DNA of 64,000 nt from Ruminococcus sp. (GCA_015066935.1 SVNK01000004.1:1-64000), one strand, 5' to 3'. Shown: positions 45,053-54,062, counted from the stretch's first letter. The notes: generated by a model not told the origin, from the sequence alone. Numbers and translations are program-made.

Positions 45053-45793
45053 TCAGACACCTCCGAAACGGCGGTGGCGGCTGTCGAAGTCGATAATAGC
45101 CTTGTCAAGCTCTGCGGGAGAAAAATCAGGCCAGAGAATGTCCGTGAAATAGTACTCCGCATAGGCACACTGCCAGATAAGATAATTCGAGAGACGAAGC
45201 TCTCCGCTTGGACGGATAACAAGGTCAACATCGGGAATTCCCTTTGTGTAAAGCTCATCAGCGACAGACTGTTCATTGATGTCTTCAGGCTTGATTTCGC
45301 CGTTTACAGCCTTCTGTGCGAGGATTCTTGCCGCATGTGCAAGCTCGTCACGACCGCCGTAATTGACCGCCATCATGAGTGTCATCTCCTCATAATGAGC
45401 CGTATCCTCTTCAAGCTTTATCATCTTTTCACGGAGATCGTCGTCAAATACCGACTTGTCTCCGAGGAAAATCATTCTGGTATTTTCACTGAGAAAGTTT
45501 CTTACGTCCACTATGTATTCACGGAAAAGCTCCATAATTGTATTGACCTCATCCTCGGGACGCTGCCAGTTTTCCGTTGAAAATGCGTAGAACGAAATAT
45601 TCTTCAGACCGATGTCCTTACAGTAGCGGACTATCTTCTTGAAGTTCTTTGCACCCTCCCTGTGACCGAATGAACGGGGCAGACCACGTTTTTTCGCCCA
45701 TCTGCCGTTTCCGTCCATAATAAATCCGATATGACTCGGGAGTACCTCGGGGAGACGAAGCTCCCCTTTGTCTTTTTTACCGAATAGCGCCAT
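45053..45793 (-). CDS. uppS: Isoprenyl diphosphate synthase (undecaprenyl type)
   Basis: A 246-residue cis-prenyltransferase. Catalytic Asp in FIMDGNGRWAKKRG, GHREGAKN, FSTENW and the C-terminal RPSGELRLSNYLIWQ..YFTD region are conserved. It makes the undecaprenyl carrier for cell-wall synthesis. Confidence 0.97.
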   Translation of the reverse strand: MALFGKKDKGELRLPEVLPSHIGFIMDGNGRWAKKRGLPRSFGHREGAKNFKKIVRYCKDIGLKNISFYAFSTENWQRPEDEVNTIMELFREYIVDVRNFLSENTRMIFLGDKSVFDDDLREKMIKLEEDTAHYEEMTLMMAVNYGGRDELAHAARILAQKAVNGEIKPEDINEQSVADELYTKGIPDVDLVIRPSGELRLSNYLIWQCAYAEYYFTDILWPDFSPAELDKAIIDFDSRHRRFGGV

Positions 45794-45802
45794 ATTTCAC
45801 CA

Positions 45803-46357
45803 TTAAACCGTCATGATTTCTTTTTCTTTTTCGGAAACAGCCTTGTCAACGTCTCCGCAGAACTTATCTGTAAGGTCCTGGACCTTCTTCTCGCAGTCCT
45901 TCATATCGTCCTCAGTGATAACGGAATCCTTCTTCATCTTCTTGAACTTTTCCATTGTATCACGTCTGATTGAACGTACAGTAACCTTGCACTCCTCACC
46001 GTACTTCTTGACAGTCTTGCAAAGCTCCTTACGACGCTCCTCAGTGAGCTGAGGGAACACAAGACGGATAACAGTACCGTCGTTTGTGGGAGTAATTCCG
46101 ATGTCTGAAGCGATGATTGCCTTCTCGATAAGCTTGAGAGTTGACTTATCCCATGGCTGGATAACGAGGATTCTTGCCTCAGCAACAGAAATTGCTGCCA
46201 TCTGGTTTACGGGAGTGGGTGAACCGTAGTAGTCAACAAGAACCTTGTCAAGAACTGCGGGGTTAGCTCTTCCTGCACGGATCGAAGCAAATTCATTTCC
46301 GAGAGCATTAAGGCTCTTGGTCATTTTTTCCTTGGCTGCATTGATTGTATCTTTCAT
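45803..46357 (-). CDS. frr: Ribosome recycling factor
   Basis: A 184-residue protein with the two-domain RRF fold: the coiled-coil helices flank the VDYYGSPTPVNQMA beta domain, and RAGRANPAVLD is characteristic. It acts with EF-G to split post-termination ribosomes. Confidence 0.98.
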   Translation of the reverse strand: MKDTINAAKEKMTKSLNALGNEFASIRAGRANPAVLDKVLVDYYGSPTPVNQMAAISVAEARILVIQPWDKSTLKLIEKAIIASDIGITPTNDGTVIRLVFPQLTEERRKELCKTVKKYGEECKVTVRSIRRDTMEKFKKMKKDSVITEDDMKDCEKKVQDLTDKFCGDVDKAVSEKEKEIMTV

Positions 46358-46398
46358 TGATATTACTTCCTTTCGGTATAGATTTCGATAAAACGTGA

Positions 46399-47109
46399 TT
46401 AGTCTTCGCTTACAACTGTTCCGACATTCTCGCCCATTACGGCATCGTAGATATTATCGGGACGTGTGAGATCAAATACAAGCATCTTCATATTATTGTC
46501 ACGGCACATTGTAGCTGCTGTTGAGTCCATAACGGCAAGCTCGTCACTGAGAACCTGACTGAATGTAAGACGGTCATACTTCTTGGCATCCTCATATTTA
46601 TGGGGATCCTTATCGTAAACGCCGTCAACGAGAGTTGCCTTAAGGAAAATATCTGCCTGAATCTCAACGGCTCTGAGTGAAGCGGCAGTATCTGTTGAGA
46701 AGAAGGGATTTCCTGTTCCGCATCCGAAGATTACAACTCTGCCCTTTTCAAGGTGTCTTACAGCTCTGTTGCGGATGTAAGGCTCAGCCATCTGCTGCAT
46801 GATAATAGCGGTCTGCACTCTTACAACACATCCGAGTGATTCAAGAACGTCAGCAAGTGCAAGAGCATTCATTGCTGTTGCAAGCATACCGATGTGGTCG
46901 GCACGTGTTCTGTCCATAGCTCCGCTTGAACGGCCTCTCCAGAAATTTCCGCCGCCTACTACGATTGCAACCTGAACTCCTGCGTCGGAACACTTCTTGA
47001 TGCTTTTACAGATTTCTGTAATGGCATCATAGTTAAGACCTGTTTTCTTATCGCCTGCAAGAGCTTCTCCGCTGACTTTCAATAATATTCTTTTATACTT
47101 TGGTTCCAT
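46399..47109 (-). CDS. pyrH: Uridylate kinase
   Basis: A 236-residue amino-acid-kinase-fold enzyme phosphorylating [37 protein letters not shown] and the C-terminal [14 protein letters not shown] are conserved. First gene of the operon; ATG 47109 follows GAGGTG. Confidence 0.97.
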   Translation of the reverse strand: MEPKYKRILLKVSGEALAGDKKTGLNYDAITEICKSIKKCSDAGVQVAIVVGGGNFWRGRSSGAMDRTRADHIGMLATAMNALALADVLESLGCVVRVQTAIIMQQMAEPYIRNRAVRHLEKGRVVIFGCGTGNPFFSTDTAASLRAVEIQADIFLKATLVDGVYDKDPHKYEDAKKYDRLTFSQVLSDELAVMDSTAATMCRDNNMKMLVFDLTRPDNIYDAVMGENVGTVVSED

Positions 47110-47138
47110 ATTGCACCTCACAAAATTATACTGTTTTT

Positions 47139-47167
47139 ATTTTACACCAAATCCGCCTCATTGTAAA
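47139..47167 (-). promoter_or_regulatory. Promoter of the pyrH-frr-uppS-cdsA-dxr-rseP-ispG-polC operon
   Basis: Minus-strand TTTACA (47162-47167) and TAAAAT (47139-47144) have a 17-bp spacer, about 30 bp before pyrH. Nothing else is seen between here and the divergent tRNA promoter. Confidence 0.55.
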
Positions 47168-47303
47168 GTAGATTTTGCAAAAAAATACTTTATTTTAAAT
47201 ATAATTTCTTGTTTTCTGCAAATAAAAGCAATCAGAACCAGAAATTTGACATTATGCACAAATGTGTTGATAAAATATCGTCATATTTTAAGGTCATTTT
47301 TTC

Positions 47304-47332
47304 TTGACTTTCTGTTTTTGCTGTGGTATAAT
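47304..47332 (+). promoter_or_regulatory. Promoter of the tRNA-Ser pair
   Basis: TTGACT (47304-47309) and TATAAT (47327-47332) have a 17-bp spacer, 40 bp before tRNA-Ser(TGA). Confidence 0.9.
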
Positions 47333-47372
47333 ATAAAAGCTGAATCGGTGATTTGGTTTCATAGTTCAAAAT

Positions 47373-47461
<89 letters not shown>

Positions 47462-47502
47462 TTTATTTATATTGCCTTTGTGAGAGTTTCTCGCATCGGT
47501 TT

Positions 47503-47592
47503 GCGGATTTACCCAAGTGGTGAAGGGGCTCCCCTGCTAAGGGAGTAGGTCGGGAAACCGGCGCGAGAGTTCAAATCTCTCAATCCGCGCCA
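47503..47592 (+). tRNA. tRNA-Ser (GCT)
   Basis: Class II tRNA with a long variable arm. GCGGATT pairs with AATCCGC, and the anticodon arm CTCCC-CTGCTAA-GGGAG gives GCT. CCA is encoded. Confidence 0.96.
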
Positions 47593-47598
47593 TCAATG

Positions 47599-47631
47599 CT
47601 GCTGTATCTGTTACGGATACAGCAGTTTTTT
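47599..47631 (+). terminator. Terminator of the tRNA-Ser pair
   Basis: CTGCTGTATC and GATACAGCAG form a 10-bp stem followed by six T. Confidence 0.93.
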
Positions 47632-47747
47632 GTTTGTCTTATTGTCAGAACCTACGTGCAGCTACAGGTAATTACGCACAAAAATCATAGCCGCATTTTG
47701 TTGATATTCACCTCAGATTATTTATCGAAATTTGTTATAATTTGCCG

Positions 47748-47776
47748 TTGACAATTAAAAATTACAGTGCTATAAT
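47748..47776 (+). promoter_or_regulatory. Promoter of plsY
   Basis: Perfect TTGACA (47748-47753) and TATAAT (47771-47776) with a 17-bp spacer, about 40 bp before the GTG start. Confidence 0.9.
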
Positions 47777-47820
47777 ATTTTTTATAAATCCAACATAAAT
47801 ATTATAAGGAGGTCTGTTTT

Positions 47821-48453
47821 GTGCAGATAGTGCTGTGTTCGCTGCTTGGATATCTGATCGGTAACATTAATGCAGCATATATAATATCAAAGCTCAGAGG
47901 ATTTGACATCAGAGAACGTGGCTCAGGCAACGCAGGAGCCTCCAATGTCATGATGGTCATAGGCAAAAAGGAGGGCGCAATTGCCGCCGTCTTCGACATA
48001 ATCAAGGCATTCATTGCGGCGTCGCTCGGTGCAAAGCTCTTTGCCGAAATAAAATTTGCAAGGATACTTGCAGGCAGCTGCTGTATTCTGGGACATATAT
48101 TCCCTGCACTCATGCATTTTCACGGCGGTAAGGGACTCGCCTGTCTCGGTGGAGTAATAATCCAGTTCGACCCGCAGATCTTCTTCTGTATGCTCCTTGC
48201 GGAGATTATCATCGGTTTTTCCGTTGATTACATATGCGTTGTACCGATTTCAGGCTCGGTAATCTTTACAGCAATATACGCTTTCCTCACAGGAGACCTT
48301 ACAGGAACACTCATTCTCGCCGCCGTATCAATGGTCATTCTCTGCAAGCATATCGAAAATATCAGACGTATACAGAATGGCACAGAAGCTCATATCAGCT
48401 TCCTCTGGAACAAGGACAGCGAGCTTGAACGTATCAAAAAGAACACTCAGTAA
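47821..48453 (+). CDS. plsY: Acyl-phosphate:glycerol-3-phosphate acyltransferase PlsY
   Basis: A 210-residue integral membrane acyltransferase for lysophosphatidate synthesis. Family motifs: RGSGNAGASNV (motif 1), FHGGKGLACLGG (motif 2), and HIENIRRIQNGTE near the C-terminus (motif 3). It starts with GTG, nine bases after AAGGAGG; no better ATG exists. Its substrate acyl-phosphate is made by PlsX, not in the window. Confidence 0.94.
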   Translation: MQIVLCSLLGYLIGNINAAYIISKLRGFDIRERGSGNAGASNVMMVIGKKEGAIAAVFDIIKAFIAASLGAKLFAEIKFARILAGSCCILGHIFPALMHFHGGKGLACLGGVIIQFDPQIFFCMLLAEIIIGFSVDYICVVPISGSVIFTAIYAFLTGDLTGTLILAAVSMVILCKHIENIRRIQNGTEAHISFLWNKDSELERIKKNTQ

Positions 48454-48459
48454 CCTACA

Positions 48460-48481
48460 CCGCCCTTAACGGGGCGGTTTT
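48460..48481 (+). terminator. Terminator of plsY
   Basis: CCGCCC and GGGCGG form a 6-bp GC stem followed by TTTT. The short U-run may allow read-through into the MATE gene. Confidence 0.7.
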
Positions 48482-48502
48482 CTGATTGCAAGGAGCAATA
48501 TT

Positions 48503-49900
48503 ATGAAAAACAATAATTACGATCTGACAAAAGTTCCTCTTCTGAAAGGAATAATTTCTTACACCATCCCCATTATCCTCAGCGGACTTCTTCAGCTTAT
48601 GTTCAATGCCGCCGACCTGATTATAGTAGGACAGTTCTGCGGCGATCTTTCCGTAGCAGCCGTCGGAGCAACGGGACCGCTTATAAACCTGATTGTCAAT
48701 CTGTTTATAGGACTTTCCGTCGGTGCAGGCGTTACCGTAGCTCACGGACTCGGCTCAGGCATGACTAAAGACGTCCACCGTACCATACATACAGCCATTC
48801 CGACCGCATTTGTGGGAGGAGTCATCCTCACTGTTGTGGGAATCGGCGGTTCGGAATTCTTTCTTGAACTTATGGATACTCCAGACGACGTTATAGGACT
48901 TTCCGCAACTTATATGCGTATATATTTTGCGGGAATCATCTCGGGTATGCTCTACAATTTCGGCTCGGCAATACTTCGTGCTGCAGGCGATACAAAAGCT
49001 CCGCTGTATTATCTTGCCGCATCAGGACTCCTGAATGTTCTCCTGAACTTCATTTTCGTTCGTTTTCTGAACATGAATGTTGCAGGTGTAGCTCTTGCAA
49101 CTACTATTTCCCAGACTCTCTCCGCATTCCTGATTATCAGAAATCTTGCTCTGAGAAAAGACGCCTGTCGTCTTGAATTCAGAAAGATAAGATTTCACCG
49201 TCATCAGCTCAGACGTATCATCCGAATCGGAATCCCTGCAGGCATACAAGGTTCACTTTTCTCAATTTCAAACGTCATCATACAGTCATCTGTAAATTCG
49301 TTTGGTTCAATTGCGGTTTCGGGCAATTCAGCTGCAGGAAACCTCGAAGGCTTCGTCTACACAACCATGAACTCGTTCCACCAGACCGCACTCAATTTCA
49401 CAAGCAGCAATCACGGTGCAGGTAATTATGAACGCATCCGAAAAACACGCAATATCTGTCTGATATCAGTATTTATCGCCGGAGCTTCAATGGGATGGCT
49501 GTTCTACGCACTCGGCAAACCACTGCTCAGCTTCTACATCCCCGATTCTCCCGAAGCAATTGAATACGGCATGATTCGTATGGCATATATACTTATTCCG
49601 TATTTCCTGTGCGGACTTATGGACGTTGCAACAGGACTTATCAGAGGTCTCGGCTCATCAATTCTCCCCATGATTATAACAGTCGTGGGAGTCTGCGGAA
49701 TGCGTATAAGCTGGATATACACTATATTCAGAATCCCGAAATACCACACCCTTGAAAGTCTGTATATATCCTACACAATCTCATGGTCGCTTACATTCCT
49801 TGCAGAAATCATAATATTCGGAGTGCTTTACAGAAAGCTTGCAAGGAAATCGTCTCCATACGAAACAGAAGCTGACTATTCAGCCGCAGAAACACAGTAA
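48503..49900 (+). CDS. MATE family efflux transporter
   Basis: A 465-residue, 12-helix multidrug and toxin extrusion protein. The opening LLKGIISYTIPIILSGLLQLMFNAADLIIVG and the second-half NVIIQSSVNSFG region are typical of the DinF/NorM branch in Firmicutes. It exports drugs or metabolites in exchange for Na+ or H+; the substrate is unknown. AAGGAG precedes the ATG. Confidence 0.9.
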   Translation: MKNNNYDLTKVPLLKGIISYTIPIILSGLLQLMFNAADLIIVGQFCGDLSVAAVGATGPLINLIVNLFIGLSVGAGVTVAHGLGSGMTKDVHRTIHTAIPTAFVGGVILTVVGIGGSEFFLELMDTPDDVIGLSATYMRIYFAGIISGMLYNFGSAILRAAGDTKAPLYYLAASGLLNVLLNFIFVRFLNMNVAGVALATTISQTLSAFLIIRNLALRKDACRLEFRKIRFHRHQLRRIIRIGIPAGIQGSLFSISNVIIQSSVNSFGSIAVSGNSAAGNLEGFVYTTMNSFHQTALNFTSSNHGAGNYERIRKTRNICLISVFIAGASMGWLFYALGKPLLSFYIPDSPEAIEYGMIRMAYILIPYFLCGLMDVATGLIRGLGSSILPMIITVVGVCGMRISWIYTIFRIPKYHTLESLYISYTISWSLTFLAEIIIFGVLYRKLARKSSPYETEADYSAAETQ

Positions 49901-49906
49901 TTGCTA

Positions 49907-49935
49907 TTGACTTTTTTATAACAATGTTGTATAAT
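49907..49935 (+). promoter_or_regulatory. Promoter of the TM1266-hydG operon
   Basis: TTGACT (49907-49912) and TATAAT (49930-49935) have a 17-bp spacer. The transcript starts near 49942 and carries a leader of about 175 bases before the first gene. Confidence 0.85.
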
Positions 49936-49942
49936 AATATTG

Positions 49943-50102
49943 GTATCATGGGGAGCGAGGGAGTTTCCTTCACTCTGCATATGCCGATTAATCATGTTAT
50001 TGTTCTCGGGCAGCAGGGCGTGGCTCTGTTATCGGACGACGGTAAACGGCACAACCGATACTGTACACACCATCCGTCTGTCCGCAGACGGATTTTTATT
50101 TT
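49943..50102 (+). promoter_or_regulatory. Structured leader, candidate transcription-terminating riboswitch
   Basis: The leader ends in a strong intrinsic terminator: ATCCGTCTG and CAGACGGAT (50072-50093) form a 9-bp stem with a TCCG loop, followed by TTTTTATTTT. Upstream CGGACGACGG (50033-50042) can pair with the terminator's 5' arm and loop (CCGTC and GTCCG), acting as antiterminator. The same segment overlaps an upstream stem ATCGG/CCGAT (50031-50035 with 50055-50059). Further possible stems lie at 49950-50020, including GCATATGC and GATTAATC palindromes. This architecture fits a metabolite- or metal-sensing switch. I could not match it to a known class. Confidence 0.6.
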
Positions 50103-50118
50103 GCAAAGGGTGTGAATA

Positions 50119-50367
50119 ATGGAGGATAAAAGAATTGCTGTTGCCGCAATTGTTATTGATGAGCAGTCAGCGGCAGTCGAGGTCAATCGTGTGCTTCACG
50201 ACCACAGCGACATCATTATAGGAAGAATGGGAATCCCGTACAAGGAACGTGGAATCTCACTTATATCGGTAGCTCTTGACGCACATCCTGATGTAATAAG
50301 CAGTCTCACAGGAAGACTCGGAAAGATTCAGGGTGTATCCGTAAAAGCTGCAATTTCAAAAAAATAA
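50119..50367 (+). CDS. TM1266-type iron-only hydrogenase system regulator
   Basis: An 82-residue ACT/NikR-C-like alpha/beta protein without a DNA-binding domain. It matches the small family named iron-only hydrogenase system putative regulator, usually next to hydE, hydF or hydG (IGRMGIPYKERGISLISVALDA segment). GGGTG precedes the ATG, 26 bases after the leader terminator. Its position before hydG agrees with the family context; its mode of action is unknown. Confidence 0.9.
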   Translation: MEDKRIAVAAIVIDEQSAAVEVNRVLHDHSDIIIGRMGIPYKERGISLISVALDAHPDVISSLTGRLGKIQGVSVKAAISKK

Positions 50368-50383
50368 ACAGGAGGCAGATACT

Positions 50384-51832
50384 ATGTATGACGTTAAATC
50401 TTTAAAAGCTGAAGAATTCATAAACCATGAGGAAATACTCTCAACCCTCGAGTATGCCGAACAGAACAAGCATAACCGTGAGCTTATCGAGGAAATCCTT
50501 GAAAAGGCACGTCCTAAGAAAACAGGCAAAGGCGTTGAATGTGCAGGACTTACTCACCGTGAGGCAAGTGTGCTTCTTGCATGCGATATTCCCGAAATGA
50601 CCGAAAAAATGTACTCGCTCGCCCGTGAAATCAAGGAGGCTTTCTACGGAAACAGAATCGTAATGTTTGCACCCTTGTATCTTTCCAATTATTGTGTAAA
50701 TCAGTGCGTATACTGTCCATATCACTACCAGAACAAGGAAATCCCACGCAAGAAGCTCACTCAGGAAGAGGTGCGTCAGGAAGTCATCGCTCTTCAGGAT
50801 ATGGGACACAAGCGTCTTGCTATCGAAGCAGGCGAAGACCCCGTGAACAATCCAATTGAGTATATTCTTGAATGTATCAAAACAATTTACTCCATAAAAC
50901 ACAAGAACGGTGACATCAGACGTGTAAACGTGAATATTGCTGCTACAACAGTAGAAAACTACCGCAAGCTGAGAGACGCCGGAATCGGTACATATATCCT
51001 CTTCCAGGAGACTTACCATAAAGAAAGCTACGAAGCACTTCATCCGGCCGGTCCCAAGCATAATTACACATACCACACAGAGGCTATGGACAGAGCCATG
51101 GAGGGCGGTATCGACGATGTGGGTCTCGGTGTACTGTTCGGACTCGACAAGTATAAATATGAATTTGCAGGACTTCTCATGCACGCAGAACACCTCGAAG
51201 CTGTTCACGGAGTTGGTCCGCATACAATCAGCGTCCCCAGACTCAAGCGTGCTTCCGACATAGATCCTACTCAGTTCGACAACGGAATAGACGACGATAC
51301 ATTTGCAAAAATTATAGCTTGTATCAGAATTGCCGTTCCTTATACGGGAATGATTATCTCAACACGTGAGAGTGAGGAGTGCCGCAGCAAGGTTCTCGGA
51401 CTTGGCGTATCGCAGATTTCAGGCGGTTCAAGAACATCTGTCGGCGGATATGCCGGCTATTCCGATGAGGAAAGACCTCATGACACAGAGCAGTTCGACG
51501 TGTCTGACCAGCGTTCGCTCGACGAGGTTGTCAAGTGGCTCATGGACCTTGGATATATTCCGTCGTTCTGTACGGCTTGTTACCGTGAAGGCAGAACAGG
51601 TGACCGTTTCATGCAGCTTTGCAAAATAGGTCAGATTCAGAACTGCTGCCATCCGAATGCACTTATGACCCTTCAGGAGTATCTTGAGGATTACGCTCAC
51701 CCCGATACAAAAGAGGTCGGAGAAGCACTTATAAAACGTGAAATCGAAAATGTCACAAATCCAAAGGTCAAGGAAATTGCGATTGCAAATCTTGATGCCA
51801 TCAAGAACGGAAAAAGAGATTTCCGCTTCTGA
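50384..51832 (+). CDS. hydG: [FeFe]-hydrogenase H-cluster radical SAM maturase HydG
   Basis: A 482-residue radical SAM enzyme that cleaves tyrosine to form the CO and CN ligands of the H-cluster. CVNQCVYCPYH carries the SAM-binding [4Fe-4S] Cys triad, and the C-terminal CTACYREGRTG...CKIGQIQNCCHPNA holds the auxiliary cluster. AGGAGG precedes the ATG. HydE, HydF and the hydrogenase are not in the window. Confidence 0.97.
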   Translation: MYDVKSLKAEEFINHEEILSTLEYAEQNKHNRELIEEILEKARPKKTGKGVECAGLTHREASVLLACDIPEMTEKMYSLAREIKEAFYGNRIVMFAPLYLSNYCVNQCVYCPYHYQNKEIPRKKLTQEEVRQEVIALQDMGHKRLAIEAGEDPVNNPIEYILECIKTIYSIKHKNGDIRRVNVNIAATTVENYRKLRDAGIGTYILFQETYHKESYEALHPAGPKHNYTYHTEAMDRAMEGGIDDVGLGVLFGLDKYKYEFAGLLMHAEHLEAVHGVGPHTISVPRLKRASDIDPTQFDNGIDDDTFAKIIACIRIAVPYTGMIISTRESEECRSKVLGLGVSQISGGSRTSVGGYAGYSDEERPHDTEQFDVSDQRSLDEVVKWLMDLGYIPSFCTACYREGRTGDRFMQLCKIGQIQNCCHPNALMTLQEYLEDYAHPDTKEVGEALIKREIENVTNPKVKEIAIANLDAIKNGKRDFRF

Positions 51833-51852
51833 TTGCAGTACCTTTGCGTCAT

Positions 51853-51884
51853 CAGAGTAAAGTCAATGTAACTCTGCATTTTTT
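51853..51884 (+). terminator. Hairpin after hydG
   Basis: CAGAGT and ACTCTG form a 6-bp stem with a 12-base loop, followed by CATTTTTT. A modest terminator candidate. Confidence 0.5.
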
Positions 51885-51908
51885 CAGTAACATTTCTTTT
51901 GTTACCGC

Positions 51909-51937
51909 TTGACATTTTATATACAATGTGATATTAT
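51909..51937 (+). promoter_or_regulatory. Promoter of the phosphonate cluster
   Basis: Perfect TTGACA (51909-51914) and TATTAT (51932-51937) with a 17-bp spacer. A GTAACA-N7-TGTTAC dyad (51887-51905) lies just upstream of the -35 and could be an operator. Confidence 0.85.
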
Positions 51938-51939
51938 AT

Positions 51940-51992
51940 ATATTGTTCAAAATAACAGCCGGTGCTGCACTGTTTTGAACAATATTTTTTTT
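51940..51992 (+). promoter_or_regulatory. Terminator-like leader hairpin before the phosphonate genes
   Basis: Perfect 13-bp arms ATATTGTTCAAAA (51940-51952) and its complement (51973-51985), extended by ACAG/CTGT, run into eight T immediately before the GAGGT ribosome site. The start of transcription falls inside the 5' arm, so the whole transcript begins with this structure. It could attenuate expression, stabilise the 5' end, or serve as a DNA operator. Confidence 0.6.
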
Positions 51993-52004
51993 GAGGTATT
52001 ATAT

Positions 52005-52901
52005 ATGAAAACAGAACTTTCAAGAAAACAATTTGATATTCTGGAGATCCTTGCCGAAGAAAATCAGATGCTCACCCAAAGGCTTCTTGCCGACAAAAGC
52101 AACCATTCCCTCGGTACTGTAAACCGTGTTGTGAAGGAGCTTACAGCCCTCGGTTACATGAACGACAAGGGAATTACTCAGGAAGGCATAAACGCTCTGG
52201 AACCTTACAGGGTAAAGCGTGCCGTGTTCATTGCAGCAGGTTTCGGCTCACGTCTTGTACCTGTAACACTCAATACGCCCAAGCCTCTCGTAAGAGTTAA
52301 CGGCAAACGTATCATCGACGGTCTCCTTGACGCCGTAATCGAAGCAGGAATCGAAGAAATAATCATCGTAAGAGGCTATCTTGCAGAACAGTTCGACCAG
52401 CTTCTCTATAAATATCCCATGATAAAATTCATCGACAACCCCGATTACAACTCCGCAAACAATATATCATCGGCAATGTGTGCCCGTGAGCTTCTCTGCA
52501 ATGCGTATGTTTTCGAGGCTGACCTGCTTATACATAACCCGAAAATCGTTCGTAAGTACCACTACACATCAAACTTCCTCGGTATAAAGATGGAACGCTC
52601 CGACGACTGGTGCTTCACTGCCCCCGACGGTATCATAACTTCACAGACTGTCGGCGGTCTCAACTGCTATCAGGAGGTGGGAATCTCCTATTGGAACGAG
52701 GAGGACGGAAAAAAACTTTCCGAACATATCAAGTCCACTTTTGAAATGCCGGGCGGCAGAGAACGCTACTGGGATCAGGTTCCTTTTGTGTTCTTCCCCG
52801 AGCATTATAAGGTTGAAATCCGTGAATGTCTTGACACGGATATTGTCGAAATCGACACGTTTACAGAGCTCAAGACTATAGACAAAGCTTACGATGTTTA
52901 A
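52005..52901 (+). CDS. HTH-linked LicC-like cytidylyltransferase (PntC-type)
   Basis: A 298-residue protein. Residues 1-65 form a winged-helix domain (SRKQFDILEILAEE, SLGTVNRVVKELTALGY). Residues 70-298 are a MobA/LicC-type nucleotidyltransferase with AAGFGSRLVPVTLNTPKPLV and EADLLIHNP. LicC activates phosphocholine; close relatives (PntC) activate 2-aminoethylphosphonate as CMP-AEP. As first gene ahead of phnW-pepM-ppd, CMP-AEP formation is the likely reaction by context. Whether the HTH part binds DNA is unknown. ATG 52005 follows GAGGT. Confidence 0.8.
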   Translation: MKTELSRKQFDILEILAEENQMLTQRLLADKSNHSLGTVNRVVKELTALGYMNDKGITQEGINALEPYRVKRAVFIAAGFGSRLVPVTLNTPKPLVRVNGKRIIDGLLDAVIEAGIEEIIIVRGYLAEQFDQLLYKYPMIKFIDNPDYNSANNISSAMCARELLCNAYVFEADLLIHNPKIVRKYHYTSNFLGIKMERSDDWCFTAPDGIITSQTVGGLNCYQEVGISYWNEEDGKKLSEHIKSTFEMPGGRERYWDQVPFVFFPEHYKVEIRECLDTDIVEIDTFTELKTIDKAYDV

Positions 52902-52922
52902 TATAAAACGGAGGATTATATT

Positions 52923-54053
52923 ATGGAAATCAAACGCAATATTTTACTTAACCCCGGTCCGTCAACAACTACCGATACTGTAAAAATGGCTCAGGTAGTC
53001 CCCGACATCTGTCCCCGTGAAAAGGAATTCGGCTCGCTTATGAAGGGGCTGCGTGAGGACCTTGTGCGTATCGTCCACGGTGACCCTGATAAGTACACAT
53101 CCGTACTTTTCTGCGGTTCAGGTACGATAAATATCGACGTATGCATCAACTCACTGCTCCCCGATGGTAAAAAAGCTCTTATCGTCAATAATGGAGCTTA
53201 CAGCACACGTGCTGCCGAGGTCTGCGAATTCTACGGTCTGCCATACATCGACCTCAGATTCCCCGTTGACCAGCTTCCCGACCTCGCTGTAGTTGAAAAA
53301 ATTCTCAGAGACAACCCTGACATCGCTCTCGTCCACACAACCCACAACGAAACAGGTACGGGACTCCTCAATCCTATCCGTGAAATCGGTGCTCTCGCCC
53401 ATAAGTACGACGCTGTTTTCACTGTTGACACCACTTCTACCTATGCTATGCGTCCCATAAACATCGAGGAGGATAATATCGACTTCTGTATGGCTTCCGC
53501 ACAGAAGGGTCTTATGGCTATGACGGGACTTTCGTTTGTTGTCGGCAACAGAGCAATTATCGAAAAGTCAAAGGATTATCCCAAGCGTTCATATTACTGT
53601 AATCTGTTCCTCCAGTATGATTTCTTCGAGAAAACAGGTGAAATGCATTTCACTCCGCCCGTTCAGACTGTATATTCAACTATTCAGGCACTCAAGGAGT
53701 ACTTCGCAGAGGGCGAAGAAGCAAAATGGGCTCGTCATACAAGAGTTTTCAATGCCATTAACAAGGGTCTTGACGAACTTGGATTCCGTCAGGTAATCAA
53801 GCCTGAAAACAGAGCCGGTCTTGTATCGTCGGCAGTCTACCCCGACGACCCCAACTGGAACTTCGAAACTGTTCATGATTACTGCTATGAACGTGGATTC
53901 ACCATATATCCCGGAAAAATCTCAACTACAAATACATTCAGACTCTGTGCTCTCGGTGCCATTGACGAGGCCGACATCACAGACTTCTTCAAGGTCTTCC
54001 GTGAGGCTCTTGAAGCAAATAATATAGCAATCCCCGTAAAATACAACGACTAA
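52923..54053 (+). CDS. phnW: 2-aminoethylphosphonate-pyruvate transaminase type enzyme
   Basis: A 376-residue fold type I PLP aminotransferase of the PhnW/serine-glyoxylate group. LLNPGPSTTT opens the protein, FCGSGT lines the cofactor site, VDTTSTYA carries the PLP-ring Asp, and ASAQKGLMAM the Schiff-base Lys (about 200). In this cluster it should run in the biosynthetic direction, converting phosphonoacetaldehyde to 2-aminoethylphosphonate. Confidence 0.92.
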   Translation: MEIKRNILLNPGPSTTTDTVKMAQVVPDICPREKEFGSLMKGLREDLVRIVHGDPDKYTSVLFCGSGTINIDVCINSLLPDGKKALIVNNGAYSTRAAEVCEFYGLPYIDLRFPVDQLPDLAVVEKILRDNPDIALVHTTHNETGTGLLNPIREIGALAHKYDAVFTVDTTSTYAMRPINIEEDNIDFCMASAQKGLMAMTGLSFVVGNRAIIEKSKDYPKRSYYCNLFLQYDFFEKTGEMHFTPPVQTVYSTIQALKEYFAEGEEAKWARHTRVFNAINKGLDELGFRQVIKPENRAGLVSSAVYPDDPNWNFETVHDYCYERGFTIYPGKISTTNTFRLCALGAIDEADITDFFKVFREALEANNIAIPVKYND

Positions 54054-54062
54054 GGAGAAAGT

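Noticed and set aside
49943-50102. Assignment of the hydG-operon leader to a known class (T-box, c-di-GMP, SAM, fluoride, THF)
   Set aside because: None of the core consensus segments I know for these classes could be found, so I left the class open and reported the structure only.
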